This document shows, in pieces, positions 14,203 to 16,639 of a DNA stretch of 16,639 nucleotides; position 1 is the first letter of the stretch; each line of letters begins with the position of its first letter. This stretch comes from Acidobacteriota bacterium (GTDB taxonomy: Bacteria > Acidobacteriota > Blastocatellia > Pyrinomonadales > Pyrinomonadaceae). Made by a program: the position numbers and the translations under genes. The stretch spans positions 1 through 16,639 of the forward strand of contig JAHEEZ010000059.1 of the NCBI GenBank assembly GCA_024640445.1, read 5' to 3'. The notes beneath the pieces were generated by a model. The model was not told the origin of the DNA and made no database searches. It saw only the letters and a program-made list of their open reading frames with translations.

Positions 14203-14299
14203 GCCGCTGAAGCGGCTCAATGAAACCGGGACGCTCTCTTTCCCGGGGTTTCGCCTTCGGCTTTACTCCGGGACTAACTACCGTCCGTCCCTTCGGGAC
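14203..14299. repeat. REP-like hairpin cluster (candidate dispersed repeat)
   Basis: Three inverted repeats in a row. The first is GCCGC-TGAA-GCGGC (14203-14216). The second is a long imperfect stem, 14242-14255 against 14259-14272, closed by a TTC loop. The third is GTCCC-TTC-GGGAC (14287-14299). Such TTC-looped hairpin chains are typical of dispersed intergenic elements. Only one copy is in the window, so the repeat status is inference. Confidence 0.5.
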
Positions 14300-14427
14300 T
14301 GGTTGGTTCTGCCCGGTCTTCCGGAGAATTAGATTGACGGGGCGAGTGCGATCGGGTTTGGGCAAGATCCCGAACAATCTCTGCGTCTCCGCAACTTCGC
14401 GGTTGAATCTCTTAGTGCCCGTCGCTA

Positions 14428-14465
14428 CCGCTCCGGGTACTGATTGCCGCTCAGGGTACTGAGTG
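14428..14465 (+). repeat. 19-nt tandem repeat, two copies
   Basis: Two adjoining 19-nt units (14428-14446 and 14447-14465) match at 17 of 19 positions; the shared core is GGGTACTGA. The second unit contains a perfect inverted repeat CTCAG-GGTA-CTGAG (14450-14463). It abuts the -35 zone of the DUF4920 promoter, so it could be an operator. Confidence 0.6.
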
Positions 14466-14480
14466 CCGACGCCGCTTCTC

Positions 14481-14489
14481 TGCTATAAT
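14481..14489 (+). promoter_or_regulatory. Extended -10 promoter of the DUF4920 gene
   Basis: The sequence TGCTATAAT has a perfect TATAAT (14484-14489) with the TGN extension. No -35 of quality is seen, since the second tandem repeat ends there. Transcription would start near 14496, giving a leader of about 32 nt with GAGGT (14512-14516) before the ATG. Confidence 0.65.
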
Positions 14490-14527
14490 GTTGGCTTAAA
14501 ATTCAATTAGTGAGGTAAGAAAACTTT

Positions 14528-15046
14528 ATGAGAATCCTTTTATTGCTTACTTTTGTATTTGCATTTACTTTCGGCGCGTTCGCGCAGGAAGATATGGAAA
14601 AGAACAAACCGACGGAAGCCGACAAGGTCGCCGTTTTTGATTCGGAAGGGACCATCAAACGCGGGGCTCCGCTTGGAGATTCGGAGTGGGTCTCACTTAA
14701 GAACGTAATGGCGACGCCAGAGAAGTTTGCCGGCAAGACCGTCCGCGTTGATGGCGTGATCGTGCGGTCCTGCAAGATGGAAGGCTGCTGGATGGAACTC
14801 GCCCCTTCGATGGAGTCTGCGACGACCGTGCGGGTCAAGTTCAAAGAACACGGGTTTTTCATCCCACTCAAGTCCGAAGGCTTTGGCGCCAAGGCGGAAG
14901 GCGTTTTTGACGTCAAGGTGCTGAGCAAGGAAGAGGCGGACCACCTTGTGGAAGACGGAGCGAAGTTCGAGAACCGCAACGCAGATGGATCGGTGACCGA
15001 AATCTCGTTCACTGCTTCCGGCGTCGTGCTGACAAAGGCAGAATAA
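14528..15046 (+). CDS. Secreted DUF4920 protein
   Basis: A 172-aa exported protein with a clear signal peptide (RILLLLTFVFAFTFGAFA, predicted cut before QED). The mature part carries the DUF4920 pattern: GAPLGDSEWVSLKNVMATPEKFAGKTV, then SCKMEGCWMEL with the paired cysteines C82 and C87, then VKFKEHGFFIPL. The family is uncharacterised; the Cys-x4-Cys segment and fold suggest a small OB-like domain that may bind metal, but this is inference. The start is fixed by GAGGT 11 nt upstream and by the signal peptide. It is followed after 30 nt by a small membrane protein gene, so the two are probably cotranscribed. Confidence 0.88.
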   Translation: MRILLLLTFVFAFTFGAFAQEDMEKNKPTEADKVAVFDSEGTIKRGAPLGDSEWVSLKNVMATPEKFAGKTVRVDGVIVRSCKMEGCWMELAPSMESATTVRVKFKEHGFFIPLKSEGFGAKAEGVFDVKVLSKEEADHLVEDGAKFENRNADGSVTEISFTASGVVLTKAE

Positions 15047-15076
15047 CGGGATCTTTGTGAAACCAGGGAGATTAAG

Positions 15077-15307
15077 ATGAAAACGGTCGGGATCATTGTG
15101 CTTGTGCTGGGTATACTCGGCGTGCTGCTCGGAGCAGCCGTGACCGGGATTTCGCTCTTGCTGCCGGAGCTTACTAGTGGGCGGACGAGCTGGGATGAAG
15201 CGATGCTCGGCATCATTCCTGGTGCGATCGTCCTGGTGTTTTCATTCCTGATCGCGGTTGTGGGCGCAGTTGTGTTCTTTGTCGGACGAAAGAAAGCTAG
15301 TCAGTGA
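15077..15307 (+). CDS. Small two-helix membrane protein
   Basis: A 76-aa protein with two hydrophobic helices, about 4-29 (VGIIVLVLGILGVLLGAAV) and 46-70 (IIPGAIVLVFSFLIAVVGA), joined by a short polar loop and ending in RKKASQ. No family is recognisable. An AGGGAGA ribosome site precedes the ATG. The stop overlaps the GTG start of the next gene by 4 nt (GTGA), so it is translationally coupled to dusB. Function unknown; the operon position alone does not indicate a role in tRNA modification. Confidence 0.8.
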   Translation: MKTVGIIVLVLGILGVLLGAAVTGISLLLPELTSGRTSWDEAMLGIIPGAIVLVFSFLIAVVGAVVFFVGRKKASQ

Positions 15308-16425
15308 AGCCATTCACCATCAGGAATATTTCCGTCGATCCCCCGCTTGTGCTCTCACCTATGGCGGGGGTGACGGATTTTACGTTCCGGCGTCTTTTGA
15401 AAAGGCGCGGCGGGATTGGGATGACCGTCTCCGAGTTCATCTCGGTCGAAGGAATGACGCGCAATTCGCCGCAATCAAAGCGAATGATGCGCTTCGTTGA
15501 AGAAGAAAGGCCGTTTGCGGTGCAGATCTTCGGCGCGAACCTCGACCGCATGGCGATGGCCTCTGAGATGGCAGAAGAGATCGGGGCGGACATTCTGGAT
15601 GTCAATTGCGGATGCCCTGCACCGAAAGTAGTGAAAAAAGGCGGAGGCTCAGGGCTCCTTAAAGACCTGCCACTGCTCGAGAAGATCTTAAAGGAGATAA
15701 AGCGTTCGATCTCGATCCCGCTCACGCTGAAGATCAGGTCCGGGTTTTCCAACTCGGACGTCAACTGCGTGGAGGTCGCGAAGCTGGCCGAGCAGTGCGG
15801 TGTCGAGCATATCGCTCTTCACGGCAGGACCCGCGAAGAGCGTTACACGGGACTTGCCGACTGGGATCTTGTAAGGCAGGTAAAAGAGGCGGTCAGCATC
15901 CCCGTGTCCGGCAACGGCGATGTAACATCGGTCGCGAACGCGGTCGCCAGATTCAAGGAAACGAATTGCGACGGCATTCTGATCGGCAGAGGAGCGATGC
16001 AGAACCCATGGCTTTTCCGCCAGATCCACGATGCGCTTGAGGGCCGTGAGCCATACGAGCCGAGTCTTCAGGACAAGCAGGATGTGCTCCTGGAATTTTT
16101 CGAGCTGCTGCGCGAGGATATGCCGGAACTGCCGGCGCTTGGCAAGATGAAACAGCTTGCGGGCCAGTTTACAAAGGGGCTGCGCGGAGGCTCCAAGTTC
16201 CGGCAAACGCTTTATCATTCCCATTCGGCGGACGAGATACTTGAAAATATTGGTGCCTATTTCGACACGCTGGGCCGCGGCGAAGATTTCGGTGGAGAAC
16301 AATCGGATTCGGATTTGGACCTGGAGATCGGAAGCTGCGACGCCCTCAGCAACGATGCCGGATTCAGGGCTGGCGGTTCACGATCCGCCGCCGGGGCACC
16401 GGGTGTTTCGCGGGCAGACAATTAG
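15304..16425 (+). CDS. dusB: tRNA-dihydrouridine synthase (DusB family)
   Basis: A 373-aa FMN enzyme that reduces uridines in the tRNA D-loop using NADPH. The TIM-barrel motifs are present in order: LSPMAGVTDFTFRRL (FMN site, about 17-31), the AVQIFG segment (72-77), DVNCGCPAPKVVKKGGGSGLL with catalytic C104, LKIRSGF, ALHGRTREERYTG, SGNGDV and LIGRGAMQNPWLF. The C-terminal helical domain ends near FRQTLYHSHSADEILENI. The GTG start overlaps the upstream gene by 4 nt (GTGA). E. coli DusB has 321 residues; here about 45 extra C-terminal residues, rich in Ser, Asp, Gly and Ala, follow the usual end and lie opposite a Cys-rich minus-strand frame. Confidence 0.93.
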   Translation: MKPFTIRNISVDPPLVLSPMAGVTDFTFRRLLKRRGGIGMTVSEFISVEGMTRNSPQSKRMMRFVEEERPFAVQIFGANLDRMAMASEMAEEIGADILDVNCGCPAPKVVKKGGGSGLLKDLPLLEKILKEIKRSISIPLTLKIRSGFSNSDVNCVEVAKLAEQCGVEHIALHGRTREERYTGLADWDLVRQVKEAVSIPVSGNGDVTSVANAVARFKETNCDGILIGRGAMQNPWLFRQIHDALEGREPYEPSLQDKQDVLLEFFELLREDMPELPALGKMKQLAGQFTKGLRGGSKFRQTLYHSHSADEILENIGAYFDTLGRGEDFGGEQSDSDLDLEIGSCDALSNDAGFRAGGSRSAAGAPGVSRADN

Positions 16426-16485
16426 CAGCGGCTTGCATAGATCGCCCCTTCCGCAGATGCCGCAGCCGTGGCCTCGTTCGAACAT
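16378..16485 (-). CDS. Possible Cys-rich mini-protein (low confidence)
   Basis: A 35-aa frame begins at an ATG at 16485, preceded by GGGGCGAGA. It reads MFERGHGCGICGRGDLCKP and continues to a stop at 16378. Five cysteines are spaced C-x2-C-x5-C-x6-C-x5-C, with a Gly-rich surround resembling a metal-binding or knotted peptide. An earlier in-frame ATG at 16557 would give 59 aa but would overlap the next plus-strand gene. It lies antisense to the unusual dusB tail (16378-16425). I do not recognise the family, and the reading frame may be accidental. Confidence 0.2.
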   Translation of the reverse strand: MFERGHGCGICGRGDLCKPLLIVCPRNTRCPGGGS

Positions 16486-16538
16486 GTTCTCGCCCCGGGG
16501 GACCTTCGACGCCGGCGCCGGCTGAACCAATAAGCAAT

Positions 16539-16639
16539 ATGAAGTTGATAAAGACATTGCCGATCCTTTTCGTTATCCTCTTGGCTGCGGGAACTTCACT
16601 TTCGCAGTCAACACCGGATGTCGCGAAATCGGCGCGCAC
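16539..16639 (+). CDS. Start of a secreted protein, cut by the window end
   Basis: An ATG at 16539 opens a frame that runs off the right edge (33 codons visible). It begins MKLIKTLPILFVILLAAG and continues TSLSQS, a textbook signal peptide with a charged start, a hydrophobic core and a likely cut near SLSQ. The ribosome site is weak (AATAAGC). The mature protein is too short here to identify. The gap to dusB is 113 nt. Confidence 0.7.
   Translation, partial: MKLIKTLPILFVILLAAGTSLSQSTPDVAKSAR

Larger units (their letters stand above)
14197..14480. other. Non-coding, hairpin-rich intergenic stretch
   Basis: About 285 nt without a credible gene. The left half (14203-14299) contains three consecutive hairpins that look like a dispersed intergenic repeat. 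The right half contains a 19-nt tandem repeat next to the DUF4920 promoter. The frames that stay open here encode low-complexity peptides with no family resemblance and no ribosome site. Confidence 0.6.

Noticed and set aside
14428..14465. Start of a CRISPR array
   Set aside because: Two directly adjoining 19-nt units with no spacer between them and no cas genes; this is a simple tandem repeat.
16157..16525. 122-codon plus-strand frame across the dusB 3' end
   Set aside because: Overlaps conserved DusB codons in another frame, has no ribosome site and gives a Pro/Arg-rich peptide of no recognisable family.

Overview
This window looks like a chromosomal segment of an Acidobacteriota bacterium, probably of the Blastocatellia/Pyrinomonadaceae type. 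That placement is an inference from three things: the style of the type IV pilin, the secreted DUF4920 protein, and hairpin-rich intergenic DNA. There is no rRNA or other marker gene to settle it. I see no transposase, integrase, tRNA or CRISPR array.

Layout. (1) Positions 2-262 (+) hold the 3' end of a small S4-domain RNA-binding protein. (2) Positions 280-10181 (-) hold a ten-gene [NiFe]-hydrogenase operon, read right to left: small subunit, large subunit, cytochrome b, maturation protease, then hypA, hypB, hypF, hypC, hypD and hypE. Neighbouring genes overlap by 4 or 8 nt or sit 4-32 nt apart. (3) Positions 10182-10494 are a 313-nt regulatory region with a near-perfect sigma-54 promoter (TGGCAC-N5-TTGCA, minus strand, 10360-10375) and repeat motifs upstream of it. 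(4) Positions 10495-11827 (-) hold two uncharacterised membrane-associated genes: a six-helix protein and a membrane-anchored TPR-like protein. (5) From about 11972 onward the genes are on the plus strand: an exported YtcJ-type amidohydrolase, an orphan type IV pilin with its own terminator, a repeat-rich non-coding stretch (14197-14483), a secreted DUF4920 protein, a two-helix membrane protein, a DusB-type tRNA-dihydrouridine synthase, and the start of a secreted protein cut by the window end.

How the genes work together. HypF and HypE make the cyanide ligands. HypC and HypD assemble the Fe(CN)2CO unit. HypA and HypB insert nickel. The protease then removes a 15-residue tail from the large subunit after His556. 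The mature dimer is exported by the Tat system through the small-subunit signal, and cytochrome b passes electrons from H2 to the quinone pool. The small subunit carries all six cysteines of the oxygen-tolerant [4Fe-3S] proximal cluster (C63, C65, C66, C161, C166, C194), as in E. coli Hyd-1. However, none of the proteobacterial accessory genes usually found with such enzymes (HyaE/HoxO, HyaF/HoxQ, HoxR rubredoxin, HoxT, HoxV) is in this window. The system is best described as a compact, sigma-54-controlled, oxygen-tolerant uptake hydrogenase.

The points most worth checking are the sigma-54 control, the reduced accessory set, the two unknown membrane genes just upstream, and a possible Cys-rich mini-ORF antisense to the dusB 3' end.
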